From the NCBI RefSeq assembly GCF_946886895.1, contig NZ_CAMPJO010000017.1, positions 1 to 64,000 on the forward strand: a DNA stretch of 64,000 nt. The letters run 5' to 3'. Below, one piece after another: positions 12,085 to 21,543 of the stretch; the first letter of the stretch is position 1; each line of letters starts with the position of its first letter. The notes under the pieces were generated by a model, which saw nothing but the letters and a program-made list of their open reading frames with translations, did no database searches and was not told the origin of the DNA. Source of the DNA: an uncultured Marinobacter sp. (GTDB lineage Bacteria > Pseudomonadota > Gammaproteobacteria > Pseudomonadales > Oleiphilaceae). A program made the translations under genes and the position numbers.

Positions 12085-13542
12085 TCAGGTGGTGAGCAGT
12101 CTCATAAAATTCTGATAATCCTCGCGGATGCCAGGATCGGTCTCCTGCAACTCCACAATCTTTTTGCACGCGTGCAACACCGTGGTGTGATCTCGACCAC
12201 CAAAGGCGTCTCCGATTTCCGGCAGGCTGTGGTTGGTCAGCTCCTTGGACAGCGACATGGCCACCTGCCTGGGTCGGGTCACGGTCCGGGTCCGACGCTT
12301 CGACAGCAGATCCGCCACCTTGATCTTGTAATACTCTGCAACCGTCCGCTGGATGTTGTCGATGCTGACCTGTTTTTCATGCAGTGCCAACAGGTCCTTC
12401 AGGCTCTCCCGGATAAACGGCGGTGTGATCTCAGAGCCTGTGAAGTGAGCATTCGCTATCACCAGACGAAGCGCCCCTTCTAGCTCCCGGACATTCGAAC
12501 GAATCTTCTGGGCAATGAAGAAGGCGGCTTCACTGCTCAGTTTTACATTCACCTGGTCGGCTTTCTTCATCAGAATCGCGACTCGGGTTTCCAGCTCCGG
12601 TGGCTCCACCATCACCGTCAGACCCCAACCAAAACGGGACTTGAGGCGTTCTTCCATGTCGACGATTTCCTTGGGAAACCGGTCGCAGGTCACAATGACC
12701 TGCTGTCCTCCCTCAAGCAACGCATTGAAGGTATGGAAAAATTCCTCCTGGGAGCGCTCCTTGCGGGCAAAAAACTGGATATCATCAATCAGCAACGCAT
12801 CCACCGACCGATAATACCGCTTGAATTCGTTAATGGCGTTCAACTGCAGCGCCTTGACCATATCCGCCACGAACCGCTCCGACCGCAGATACGCCACCTT
12901 GGCCTTCGGGTTGCGGCGTACGATTTCGTTGCCGATGGCATGCATCAGGTGGGTTTTACCCAGACCCACACCGCCATAGAGGAACAGCGGGTTATAGGCC
13001 CCTCCCGGATTTTCCGCGACCTGCATCGACGCCGCCCGGGCAAGCTGGTTGGACTTGCCTTCCACGAAGGTATCAAAGGTAAACCCCTCGTTCAGAAAGC
13101 TCTGGTGTTTGATATCGCCTTCCACCTGCACGGATCGCCGACCCTGGCCAGCCCCGGCCCGCCGCGCTGCGGCTGAACCACCGGCACTGGCAGCGACACC
13201 TTTCTCTTCCTCGGTCACCCGACTGCCAAACTCATCCTGTACCGCCCCGTTCACCGTTGCCGGTACCTCGGAACGCAACACGGGTGCGCTCTCCCGGGGC
13301 GCCGACCCGACTTTCATGTCTACCCGGGGTGCCTGACCGCCATTCAGGTCCTTCAGCACCTCTTCGATACGACGCAGATACTTTTCATTCACCCAATCCA
13401 TCACAAACCGGTTCGGGGCAAACAGCATGAGCTGGCCCTCCCGGTGGTCAGATTGCAGGGGCCTGAGCCAGGTATTGAACTGTTGTGCGGGAAACTCGTC
13501 CCGGAGTACTTCAAGACATTGATGCCATATGCTGTTCGGCAC
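12085..13542 (-). CDS. dnaA: Chromosomal replication initiator DnaA
   Basis: AAA+ initiator that binds DnaA boxes and melts oriC. Domain I is [26 protein letters not shown]; domain II is a low-complexity Ala/Gly/Ser linker; domain III has Walker [10 protein letters not shown] and Walker [11 protein letters not shown]; domain IV ends in the helix-turn-helix signature [19 protein letters not shown]. At 485 residues it is normal for Pseudomonas relatives. It is transcribed away from the adjacent oriC, heading the dnaN-kinase-recF-gyrB series. Confidence 0.98.
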   Translation of the reverse strand: MPNSIWHQCLEVLRDEFPAQQFNTWLRPLQSDHREGQLMLFAPNRFVMDWVNEKYLRRIEEVLKDLNGGQAPRVDMKVGSAPRESAPVLRSEVPATVNGAVQDEFGSRVTEEEKGVAASAGGSAAARRAGAGQGRRSVQVEGDIKHQSFLNEGFTFDTFVEGKSNQLARAASMQVAENPGGAYNPLFLYGGVGLGKTHLMHAIGNEIVRRNPKAKVAYLRSERFVADMVKALQLNAINEFKRYYRSVDALLIDDIQFFARKERSQEEFFHTFNALLEGGQQVIVTCDRFPKEIVDMEERLKSRFGWGLTVMVEPPELETRVAILMKKADQVNVKLSSEAAFFIAQKIRSNVRELEGALRLVIANAHFTGSEITPPFIRESLKDLLALHEKQVSIDNIQRTVAEYYKIKVADLLSKRRTRTVTRPRQVAMSLSKELTNHSLPEIGDAFGGRDHTTVLHACKKIVELQETDPGIREDYQNFMRLLTT

Positions 13543-13639
13543 GACAGTCCGCTCCCGATAACCCAGAAATGTCTCGAACCGGAACCCTCACGATCCAATC
13601 CAGAGAGATGACCCCGGATTCTAACCCGACGGCCCGTTC

Positions 13640-14035
13640 AGTGAAAGCGCCCCGGCAATCTCATAAACAGCCTGTGGAAATTTAATGTTAACTATTTCAT
13701 TTATTTACAGACTTACCTACAGGCTTGTGTACAGAAATTTTCTGGTGAAAAAGTTACCCACAGCCCTGTGTGCATACCTGCCCGTGAACCCTGTGTGCAG
13801 ACCCGGGACGAGCACGGGGATAACTCGGGTTTTCGTCGCCATCGTTACTTACCCACAATTCCTCTCGCTCTCGTCCACAGGCCTTACGGGCATTTATCAG
13901 CCCCCTTATCAACCTTCCAAGCTTTTGAAAAATAATGAAATTAATCGCTTATACACAGAAAACACCGTGCCTAATAACAGTAATAATTAGTCTTTAAAAG
14001 AATTCTAAAAAGACCTATTGATTTAATTACTGCAC
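13640..14035. other. oriC: Chromosomal replication origin, oriC, between dnaA and rpmH
   Basis: The 660-base gap between dnaA and rpmH carries DnaA-box-like nonamers: TTATACACA at 13949-13957 (fits TTATNCACA), TTACCCACA at 13754-13762 and 13849-13857 (one mismatch), and weaker ones at 13673-13681 (reverse), 13816-13824 (reverse) and 13871-13879. An AT-rich stretch at about 13920-14035 is a likely unwinding element. Position and gene order match the Pseudomonas-type origin. The boxes are less perfect than usual; two exact boxes occur instead near mnmG. Confidence 0.82.
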
Positions 14036-14202
14036 GATTTGTTCATCCCCCACCGTCCCGGGTCCCGATGACATCGGCACAAGCCCGTACCAATAAACAT
14101 TGAATCTGCCGGGGAATTTGCATAGAATGCCGCTCCTGTTTTGGCTGTTCATTTTCCAGCCAGTTACTGAATTTCCAACACACGAATTGTGAGATCGTCA
14201 CC

Positions 14203-14337
14203 ATGAAAAGAACGTTTCAACCTAGCGTCCTGAAGCGTAAGCGCGTTCACGGTTTCCGTGCCCGTATGGCCACAGCCAACGGTCGCAAAGTTATTTCCCG
14301 TCGTCGCGCCAAGGGCCGTGCCCGTCTGTCTGCGTAA
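14203..14337 (+). CDS. rpmH: 50S ribosomal protein L34
   Basis: Forty-four-residue basic protein: [20 protein letters not shown] at the start, then a basic tail ending KGRARLSA, the near-invariant L34 sequence. It is part of the large ribosomal subunit. Its place between oriC and rnpA is the classic arrangement. The rnpA start follows 15 bases after the stop. Confidence 0.98.
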   Translation: MKRTFQPSVLKRKRVHGFRARMATANGRKVISRRRAKGRARLSA

Positions 14338-14352
14338 CACTCTGTTCGCCTG

Positions 14353-14760
14353 ATGAAGGCTTTGAATTTTCCAAAATCGCACCGCCTGCTGCGGCCTGCT
14401 GATTACGGCAAAGTCTTCGATGACGTTCAGTTGAAAGTTCCGCACCGGAATTTTCTGATCCTGGCTACACCGAACACCTTCGGTCACGCCAGGATCGGTT
14501 TGGTGTTCTCCAAAAAGAACCTCAAACTGGCGGTTCAGCGTAACCGGATCAAACGGCACGTCAGGGAAACCTTCAGGCACCAGACCGATTTGCCGGGCCT
14601 GGATATTGTCATACTCGGTCGGCAAGGCCTTGGCAGCCTGGATGATCCGGCAGTACGAGCGGCCCTGTCCGATCTCTGGCGTCGGCTGAAGAAAAAGCAT
14701 CAGCAACAACAGTCACCCCAGGCAGCATCCGCACAGCCTGCCGGTAGAAGGACGGGTTAA
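14353..14760 (+). CDS. rnpA: Ribonuclease P protein component
   Basis: Protein cofactor of RNase P, which matures tRNA 5' ends. The conserved RNR motif is present in [19 protein letters not shown], following [17 protein letters not shown] at the N-terminus. At 135 residues it has a Gln/Ala-rich C-terminal tail ([15 protein letters not shown]) that is probably disordered. Its TAA overlaps the yidD ATG by one base, so the two are probably translationally coupled. Confidence 0.97.
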   Translation: MKALNFPKSHRLLRPADYGKVFDDVQLKVPHRNFLILATPNTFGHARIGLVFSKKNLKLAVQRNRIKRHVRETFRHQTDLPGLDIVILGRQGLGSLDDPAVRAALSDLWRRLKKKHQQQQSPQAASAQPAGRRTG

Positions 14761-15044
14761 TGCGCAAGTTCCTGTTACTGCCGATTCGTTTCTATCAGTA
14801 CGCCATCAGTCCCCTGATGGTCAGCCATTGTCGCCATTACCCCACCTGTTCCCAGTACGCCCTGGACGCCATTAGCCATCATGGCGCCCTGAAAGGACTT
14901 TTTCTCGCTATTAGACGTCTGTTGAGGTGTCATCCCTGGGCGGAAGGCGGTTATGATCCGGTACCGGGTATGACAGACTCAGGCGGTACCAGCACCTGTG
15001 GGCACGCTGATCACCCTCTTACCACCACCCAGACCAGACAGTAA
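14760..15044 (+). CDS. yidD: Membrane protein insertion efficiency factor YidD
   Basis: Small peripheral inner-membrane protein that aids YidC/Sec insertion. It has the invariant core [10 protein letters not shown] and [15 protein letters not shown] with clustered cysteines, then [17 protein letters not shown]. The Thr-rich tail makes it 94 residues. The start codon shares a base with the rnpA stop and the stop lies four bases before yidC. Confidence 0.95.
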   Translation: MRKFLLLPIRFYQYAISPLMVSHCRHYPTCSQYALDAISHHGALKGLFLAIRRLLRCHPWAEGGYDPVPGMTDSGGTSTCGHADHPLTTTQTRQ

Positions 15045-15048
15045 CTCT

Positions 15049-16749
15049 ATGGATATTCAACGCATCGTATTATTTGCCGGCCTGGCGATTGTCAGCTATC
15101 TGATGGTGCTGGCCTGGAACGAGGATTATCACCAGCAACCACAAACCGCCCAGACCGAGCAGGTGATGGAAGCAACCGGTTCCGGTGCGGACGACATGGT
15201 GCTCCCGGGAGAAACCACCAAAACAACGTCCTCGGAAGAGTTCACCACACCGGACTCCGGCCAGACAACAACGGTAACAACCGGTTCCGATACCCAGGTG
15301 ACGGATCAGTTCATTCACGTCCGGACCGATGTATTTGATATCACCATTGATCGGGTTGGTGGCAACCTGGTCAGCAGCGCCCTGTTGAACTACGACAAAT
15401 CCCTGAACAGCAAGGCCCCACTCAAGTTATTAAAGAACACCACGCATCAGACTTACATCCTGGAAAGCGGGCTTATCGGTCAGGACGGACCTGACAGCCG
15501 TAAAAGCGGTTCCGCCCCGGTCTACGATACCCGAGCCACTTCTTACACCTTGTCAGAAGGTGAAAACCAGTTGGTCGTGGACCTCACCCATACCACCGCC
15601 CAGGGTGTTGTCATCACCAAACGTTATCTGTTCGAGCGTAACAGCTACGAAATAGGCGTGCGTTATCTGATCAATAACAAGTCCGGTGAGCCCTGGAAAG
15701 CGAACTTCACCGGCAAGATTGTGCGGGATCAGGCTCCGGACCCCACGTCCCAGGCCAGTATGGGTATTCAGGCGTTTCTGGGCCTGGTAATCAGCACTCA
15801 GGAAGATCCGTACCAGAAATTCGACTTCAGTGATCTGCAGGAAACCCAGATCAACCGGACCGTTACCAATGGCTGGATGGCGTTCCTGCAGCATTACTTC
15901 CTCACTGCCTTAGTGCCGGAGCGGGGCGTTCCGGCCCAGTTCCAGACCACGCGGCGAGGGCCACTCCATGTGATGGGCTTTGTGTACCCGGCCACCAATG
16001 TGGCTCCGGGTGACACCGCCGAAGTGGGAGCCCGTGCCTATGTGGGTCCGAAAATCATTGACCGGCTGGAAGACGTGGCCCCGAACCTCGACCGCACGGT
16101 GGATTTCGGATTCCTGTTCTTTATATCCCTGCCGCTATTCATTGTACTCAAATGGTTCTACGGCATTGTTGGCAACTGGGGCGTATCGATCATCCTGCTG
16201 ACGGTTCTGGTGAAGGCATTGTTCTTCCACCTGTCCGCGACCAGTTACCGTTCCATGGCGCGTATGCGTGCGGTGGCGCCACAGCTGACCCGGCTCAAGG
16301 AACTCTACGGCGATGACCGACAGCGCATGTCCCAGGAAATGATGGCGCTGTATAAGCGGGAGAAAATCAACCCGCTGGGTGGCTGTCTGCCGATCCTGGT
16401 GCAGATGCCGGTCTTTATATCCCTCTACTGGGTATTGTTCGAGAGTGTTCAGCTCCGGCATGCTCCGTTTATGCTGTGGATAAACGACCTGTCGCAGATG
16501 GATCCGTATTTCATCCTGCCGATCCTGATGGGCGCCAGCATGTTCCTGCAGATGCACCTGAACCCGACTCCGCCGGATCCGATGCAGGCCAAGATCATGA
16601 AGCTGATGCCTCTGATCTTCACGGTGTTCTTCCTCTGGTTCCCGGCCGGTCTGGTTCTGTACTGGCTGGTGAACAACATTCTGTCGATTTCCCAGCAGTG
16701 GTATATTACCCGTAAGATCGAATCGGAAATGGCCGGGAAGAAACACTGA
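15049..16749 (+). CDS. yidC: Membrane protein insertase YidC
   Basis: Inserts membrane proteins alone or with SecYEG. The N-terminal anchor (MDIQRIVLFAGLAIVSYLMV) is followed by a Thr/Ser/Gln-rich linker and the large periplasmic P1 domain, typical of Gram-negative YidC. The C-terminal five-helix insertase core includes GGCLPILVQMPVFISLYWVL and FPAGLVLYWLVNNILSI. The true start is ATG 15049, giving 566 residues; a longer frame from 14998 overlaps yidD and lacks homology. A terminator separates it from mnmE. Confidence 0.97.
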   Translation: MDIQRIVLFAGLAIVSYLMVLAWNEDYHQQPQTAQTEQVMEATGSGADDMVLPGETTKTTSSEEFTTPDSGQTTTVTTGSDTQVTDQFIHVRTDVFDITIDRVGGNLVSSALLNYDKSLNSKAPLKLLKNTTHQTYILESGLIGQDGPDSRKSGSAPVYDTRATSYTLSEGENQLVVDLTHTTAQGVVITKRYLFERNSYEIGVRYLINNKSGEPWKANFTGKIVRDQAPDPTSQASMGIQAFLGLVISTQEDPYQKFDFSDLQETQINRTVTNGWMAFLQHYFLTALVPERGVPAQFQTTRRGPLHVMGFVYPATNVAPGDTAEVGARAYVGPKIIDRLEDVAPNLDRTVDFGFLFFISLPLFIVLKWFYGIVGNWGVSIILLTVLVKALFFHLSATSYRSMARMRAVAPQLTRLKELYGDDRQRMSQEMMALYKREKINPLGGCLPILVQMPVFISLYWVLFESVQLRHAPFMLWINDLSQMDPYFILPILMGASMFLQMHLNPTPPDPMQAKIMKLMPLIFTVFFLWFPAGLVLYWLVNNILSISQQWYITRKIESEMAGKKH

Positions 16750-16770
16750 TCCGGTGTTTGACCTGACCCA

Positions 16771-16804
16771 GTAAAGGCTCCTTCACGGGGCCTTTACTGT
16801 TTTC
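16771..16804 (+). terminator. Terminator after yidC
   Basis: GTAAAGGC (16771-16778) pairs perfectly with GCCTTTAC (16790-16797) and is followed by TGTTTT. The T-run is short, so some read-through into mnmE is likely. Confidence 0.7.
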
Positions 16805-16820
16805 AGCCTTTGGAAAACCC

Positions 16821-18191
16821 ATGACTCAGACCACCGAAACTATCGCAGCCATTGCCACCGCACCCGGCCAGGCCGGTGTCGGCATCGTCCGGGTATCCGG
16901 TCCGGACGCCGGAACCATCGCCCGCTGTATGCTGGGCTACGATCCGAAACCCCGCTATGCGCACTACGGGCCCTTTCTGGATCGTCGTGGGGACCTGATT
17001 GACGAAGGCATTGGTCTGTTCTTTCCCAATCCGCAGTCGTTCACCGGTGAGGACGTGTTCGAGCTCCAGGGCCATGGCGGTACGGTGGTCCTGGACCTGT
17101 TGCTTCGGGAAGTCTGTGGGCTCGGCGCCCGGCTGGCCCGTCCCGGGGAGTTTTCCGAACGGGCATTTCTCAACGACAAACTGGACCTGGCCCAGGCCGA
17201 GGCCATCGCCGATCTGATTGAAAGCAGTTCCGAGCAGGCGGCCCGGTGTGCCGTGCGATCCATGCAAGGAGTATTCTCCCGGCGCATTGACGAGTTGGTG
17301 GCGTCGGTCACCCGGTTGCGAATTTATGTGGAGGCCGCCATCGATTTTCCGGAGGAGGAAATTGATTTTCTGGCCGACGGTAAGGTGGCCGGCGATCTGG
17401 GAGACCTGATCGCGCAATTGCAGCGTATATTGGCAGAAGCCCAGCAGGGGACTATTTTGCGGGACGGCATGAAAGTCGTCATTGCCGGTCGGCCCAACGC
17501 CGGCAAGTCCAGCCTGCTGAATGCCCTGGCGGGGCGCGAAGCGGCCATCGTGACGGCGATTGAAGGCACGACCCGCGATGTGCTTCGGGAACATATCCAT
17601 ATTGATGGTATGCCCCTGCATGTGATTGACACTGCCGGCCTGCGGGAAAGTGGGGACGAAGTCGAACAGATCGGCATCGCCCGGGCCTGGGATGAAATCC
17701 GTCAGGCGGACCGGATTCTGCTGATGGTGGACGCCACCACCACCGACAAGACGGCACCCCATGATATCTGGCCGGATTTTATCGACCAGTTGCCCGAATC
17801 GGCGCCAGTAACGGTCATCCGCAACAAGGTGGATCTGAGTAATGAACCGGTCGGGATTCTGGAAGGCCGCGTTGGCGAGGCGCCGGTCATCCGGCTGGTT
17901 GCCCGCTCGGCCGGGGGGCTTGAGGTGCTGCGTGATCACCTCAAACAGTGCATGGGCTTTGCCAGCACCACCGAAGGTGGTTTCCTGGCCCGCCGGCGGC
18001 ATCTGGATGCCCTGGAACGTGCTCTCGGACACCTGTGTCAGGGCCAGGATCAACTTGAAGGTTATGGCGCCGGTGAGCTGTTGGCGGAAGACCTGCGGGC
18101 GGCCCAGGATGCCCTGGGGGAAATTACCGGTCATCTGACACCGGATGCCCTGTTGGGCAAGATTTTTAGCAGCTTCTGTATCGGCAAATGA
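16821..18191 (+). CDS. mnmE: tRNA uridine-5-carboxymethylaminomethyl modification GTPase
   Basis: With MnmG it installs the cmnm5 group on wobble U34 of several tRNAs. The N-terminal tetrahydrofolate-binding domain begins [21 protein letters not shown]. The central helical domain surrounds a G domain with [12 protein letters not shown] (G1), TRD (G2), DTAGLRE (G3) and RNKVDL (G4). The C-terminus is FSSFCIGK, carrying the invariant FCIGK motif. The length is 456 residues. Its usual partner mnmG lies about 10.6 kb downstream rather than adjacent. Confidence 0.98.
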   Translation: MTQTTETIAAIATAPGQAGVGIVRVSGPDAGTIARCMLGYDPKPRYAHYGPFLDRRGDLIDEGIGLFFPNPQSFTGEDVFELQGHGGTVVLDLLLREVCGLGARLARPGEFSERAFLNDKLDLAQAEAIADLIESSSEQAARCAVRSMQGVFSRRIDELVASVTRLRIYVEAAIDFPEEEIDFLADGKVAGDLGDLIAQLQRILAEAQQGTILRDGMKVVIAGRPNAGKSSLLNALAGREAAIVTAIEGTTRDVLREHIHIDGMPLHVIDTAGLRESGDEVEQIGIARAWDEIRQADRILLMVDATTTDKTAPHDIWPDFIDQLPESAPVTVIRNKVDLSNEPVGILEGRVGEAPVIRLVARSAGGLEVLRDHLKQCMGFASTTEGGFLARRRHLDALERALGHLCQGQDQLEGYGAGELLAEDLRAAQDALGEITGHLTPDALLGKIFSSFCIGK

Positions 18192-18258
18192 TACTGTACT
18201 GGAACAATCCATACGGGACCCCGACCATCATGTCACCGGTAACAGGCAGGTAAATTCG

Positions 18259-19086
18259 ATGTACTGTCGTTATGTCTTAGCGCTGATTCTTGCGATCACC
18301 TCCGGATGCGCCAGTATCGACGAGGACCGGTTGCTGGATAACTCGGCGGATGTTCTGGACCGGACGGGCAAGGTGCTGCAGGGCATCGTCAGCCGCCCCG
18401 ACCCCTACGAACAGGAGCAACAAGCCCTGTTCAGGCAGCCTTATATCGACCCGCTGACGGATTATCTGGAACAGTACGGCGATGACGAACGCCGGGCCAC
18501 GATCGTTGATCGTGTGCGGGCTGAACGGAACCGGCGATGCCGTGCCGTGGCCGAGGAATACGCCGAACAGCCGGCGACGGAGCCGGTGCTGGAACAGTTT
18601 CGGGCCGGTTATCAGTACTCCTGCCCGGCCGAGGTCGTGGCCTTTGCTGATCGGGTCGCTGGGTCCCGTGCCAGCCCGCCCATGCCTTCGCCCCCTGCCC
18701 CGGAACCCGAGACGGTTGATTCGGCCCTGGGTCAGCAGGCGGTCAGCGATTGTTACCTGCTGACCTCAATCCGTAATTTCAGTGCCGCCCGGGACGCCTG
18801 TCTGGCGCCAGCGCAGGCCGGAGATTCCCAGGCCCAGGCCAACCTGGCCCTCATTGCCCATGCCTTCGAAGATTATCCCGAGGCGTTCCAATGGGCCAGA
18901 AAAGCGGCCGGGGACTCCGGTGAGGCGGCGTATCTGCTGGGCCAGATGTACGCTGCGGGTGAAGGCGTCGCGCCCAGTAAGCAACAGGCCGTATACTGGT
19001 ACACCAAAGCAGCCGAGCAGGGCCACGAGCAGGCCATCGGCATCCTGAAGCGATATGGCCACAGGGTGTCCGGCAGCGATAGCTGA
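18259..19086 (+). CDS. Lipoprotein with a Sel1/TPR-like C-terminal domain
   Basis: MYCRYVLALILAITSGCAS is a lipoprotein signal with lipobox ITSGC, so the mature protein should be membrane-anchored on the periplasmic side. The region after residue about 185 has Sel1-type helical repeats (AQANLALIAHAFEDYPEAFQWARKAA; EAAYLLGQMYAAGEGVAPSKQQAVYWYTKAAEQGHEQAI), a fold used for protein contacts. ATG 18259 was chosen because it places the lipobox at the right distance; the longer frame from 18145 overlaps mnmE. The product is 275 residues. The function is unknown. The next gene starts 24 bases later and may be co-transcribed. Confidence 0.7.
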   Translation: MYCRYVLALILAITSGCASIDEDRLLDNSADVLDRTGKVLQGIVSRPDPYEQEQQALFRQPYIDPLTDYLEQYGDDERRATIVDRVRAERNRRCRAVAEEYAEQPATEPVLEQFRAGYQYSCPAEVVAFADRVAGSRASPPMPSPPAPEPETVDSALGQQAVSDCYLLTSIRNFSAARDACLAPAQAGDSQAQANLALIAHAFEDYPEAFQWARKAAGDSGEAAYLLGQMYAAGEGVAPSKQQAVYWYTKAAEQGHEQAIGILKRYGHRVSGSDS

Positions 19087-19110
19087 TTTCAACACCCAGG
19101 GCCACCATGT

Positions 19111-21471
19111 ATGTTGGGGATGCCTAGCAGCCATCCGTTATTCCGGAAACGTTCGTCCTCCCGGCAATCCATCATGTGGATGCTGGGTTTGTTGTTGCTG
19201 GTGTTTGTCGCCGGCATGTTGCTGCTCTCCGGCCTCAACCTCAATTATTCCCGGGAGGCCCTGTCGGAACTGCGCAGGCAGCAGATTGAAGAGGTTGTTG
19301 GTGCCGGGCTGGCCCGTATCAATGCCCGCCAGTCCGCGCTGGCCAGCTACACGGCAACGTTGGCCAATGTCGGTGAGAGTTTCCAGGCGTTGGCCAACGG
19401 CGAACGCTCGGGTGCCGGGCTGGAGCCCTTGCGGGCTCAGCTTGAGCAATCCCTGCAAGCCCACCTGCGGGATTTCGAAGGCGCCGCCGGCGCCGGCCTC
19501 TGGTTCGAACCCGGGGTCCTGGCCACCCCGGGTTCCAGCTACCTGCCGTATTTTGTCCTGAATAATGGCCAGACCCAGCGACTGGACAGCGAAAGCCGGT
19601 TTGCCCGATACCGGGACGCGCCCTGGTATACGCGCACCCTGAGCCCCGACTGGCGCCCGGAACCGGACACAGCCGGGTCTGTGTACTGGTCACCGGTGTA
19701 TTTCGACCTCAACACCAACCGGGCCATCCTGACCCTGGCCAGCCCCATGTTTGATCCCGGCGGCCGGCTGCTGGGCGTGGCCACGACTGCCTGGGGCGCC
19801 GATCAGGTGATCGAACTGGTGAGCCGGATCAACGTCACCGAACACAGTTTTGCCTTCCTGAATGATCGCAATAACCGGAACCTGTCCAGCCTTAGCCAGG
19901 GTGAGGACACGCGCCGTGAACAGGCGATTATCGATGCCATCCTGGCCCTGAATCTGGGCGCTACCCTGGCGACCGCGCCGACCGGTACCGACGCCCCACC
20001 GGAGGGACTGACCACCCGCCGCCTGACGATTGACGGCGACGCCTACGAGCTCTACTTCGCGGCCACGACGGCCGGCATGGTGTATGGCGCGGGCGTGCCG
20101 ATCAGTGAAATCAATGCGGTTTTGCTGCCCATGGAACGGACCAATCGCAACATACTGGCGGGCACCGTCGCGGCCATGCTGGTGCTCAGTCTGTATCTGC
20201 TGTTCCGGATTGCCCAGTTGATCCGGGAACTGCAGGCTTCCTACACCGACCAGATGACCGGCCTGCCGAACCGGGCTCGTCTGCTGAGGGACTTGCAGGC
20301 CAGGGACCGGGCGTCTTTGCTGATCGTCAACCTCGACCGGTTCAAGGAGATCAACAGCCTGTTTGGCAGTGTCTGCGGTGACCAGGTATTGCTGGCGGTG
20401 ACGGCGCGGCTCCGGAACCTGCCCCGGGAGATTGGCGAGGAAAGGCTGGAGGTGTATCGCCTGCCGGGTGATGAATTTGCCATTGTGGTGCCACAGCTGG
20501 CGCCGGAGGTGATCGAGGAACTTGCCCGGCGGGTCCGCCTGGCGGTAACCCGGGAGCAGATCTACTGGCAACAGCAACCGCTCACGGTGGATGTCAGTAT
20601 CGGTATGGCCATCCGGGCCGGCCGGACGCCGGAAGAGGCCCCGGACCAACTGATCAGTCAGGCCAAGATTGCAGTGTTACGGGCCCGGCAACAACTGCGC
20701 CATCACCGGCTGTACGATCCGGCGGTAGGGGTGGAGGAAAACTACGAAAACAACCTGCACTGGGCCAATCGCCTGAAGGCGGCCATCGATCACGACTGGC
20801 TGGTGCCCTGGTTTCAGCCCATCCATGACAACCACCACAACCGGATCAGCAAATATGAGTGCCTGGTCAAAATGGTGGAGCCCGACGGTCGCGTCGCCAA
20901 TGCCGGCGAATTCGTCGAGATCGCCAGTCGGCTGCGCCTGAACGGCAGGATTGCCCGGTTGATGATCGAAAAATGTTTTGCCAGCTTCCAGGACCGGGAC
21001 GAGGCGTTTTCGATCAATCTGTCTTATGGCGACATTGCTGAGCCCGAGACACTGGCGTGTATTCTGGAGGCACTGGAACAGACTGGCATCGGTGACCGGG
21101 TTATTTTCGAGATTCTGGAATCTGACGGTATCGAGAATTACGCGGAGATCCGCTCCTTCATCGACCGGGTCAAGGTGTACGGTTGCCGCATCGCCATTGA
21201 TGATTTTGGTACCGGCTACTCCAATTTTGCCCACCTGCTCAGCCTGGATGTGGACTTTATCAAGATTGATGGCAGCCTGATCCGCCATCTGGATACCGAC
21301 CGAACGGCCTATCTGGTGACCAGTGGCATTGTCCAGTTTGCCCGAAGCCTGGAGATCCAGACCGTCGCGGAATTTGTTCACAACGAGGCGGTGCAGCGGT
21401 GCGTCTGTGAGCTGGGCATTGATTTTTCCCAGGGTGAATACTTCAGCCTGGCAATGGCAGACCCGGATTGA
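19111..21471 (+). CDS. Membrane-bound cyclic-di-GMP protein: sensor, degenerate GGDEF, EAL
   Basis: Likely c-di-GMP phosphodiesterase or receptor at the inner membrane. In order: transmembrane helix (about 22-45), a periplasmic Cache-like sensor region (about 46-345, with WYTRTLSPDWRPE and LASPMFDPGGRLLGVATTAW), a second helix (about 350-370), GGDEF and EAL. The GGDEF signature reads LPGDEF, so the first glycine is proline and cyclase activity is doubtful. The EAL motif reads ECL (KYECLVKM), but key acidic residues remain (FEILESD, AIDDFGTGYSNF, DFIKIDGSLI, TVAEFV). The protein has 786 residues. A phosphodiesterase with a regulatory GGDEF domain is my best guess. Confidence 0.85.
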   Translation: MLGMPSSHPLFRKRSSSRQSIMWMLGLLLLVFVAGMLLLSGLNLNYSREALSELRRQQIEEVVGAGLARINARQSALASYTATLANVGESFQALANGERSGAGLEPLRAQLEQSLQAHLRDFEGAAGAGLWFEPGVLATPGSSYLPYFVLNNGQTQRLDSESRFARYRDAPWYTRTLSPDWRPEPDTAGSVYWSPVYFDLNTNRAILTLASPMFDPGGRLLGVATTAWGADQVIELVSRINVTEHSFAFLNDRNNRNLSSLSQGEDTRREQAIIDAILALNLGATLATAPTGTDAPPEGLTTRRLTIDGDAYELYFAATTAGMVYGAGVPISEINAVLLPMERTNRNILAGTVAAMLVLSLYLLFRIAQLIRELQASYTDQMTGLPNRARLLRDLQARDRASLLIVNLDRFKEINSLFGSVCGDQVLLAVTARLRNLPREIGEERLEVYRLPGDEFAIVVPQLAPEVIEELARRVRLAVTREQIYWQQQPLTVDVSIGMAIRAGRTPEEAPDQLISQAKIAVLRARQQLRHHRLYDPAVGVEENYENNLHWANRLKAAIDHDWLVPWFQPIHDNHHNRISKYECLVKMVEPDGRVANAGEFVEIASRLRLNGRIARLMIEKCFASFQDRDEAFSINLSYGDIAEPETLACILEALEQTGIGDRVIFEILESDGIENYAEIRSFIDRVKVYGCRIAIDDFGTGYSNFAHLLSLDVDFIKIDGSLIRHLDTDRTAYLVTSGIVQFARSLEIQTVAEFVHNEAVQRCVCELGIDFSQGEYFSLAMADPD

Positions 21472-21497
21472 GCGGTCCGGTCACCGGAATTCCAGGC

Positions 21498-21525
21498 AAA
21501 AAAATCCCGGGGCGAACCCCGGGAT
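21498..21525 (-). terminator. Terminator of the acyl-CoA dehydrogenase gene
   Basis: ATCCCGGGG (21504-21512) pairs with CCCCGGGAT (21517-21525) around a CGAA loop. The A-run at 21498-21503 becomes a T-run on the minus strand, so it ends the gene read leftward from 23367. Confidence 0.9.
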
Positions 21526-21543
21526 GGAAAGTCACCGGAAGGA

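Noticed and set aside
16803..18212. 469-codon minus-strand frame across mnmE
   Set aside because: Mirror frame of mnmE produced by GC-rich codon bias; no recognisable protein.
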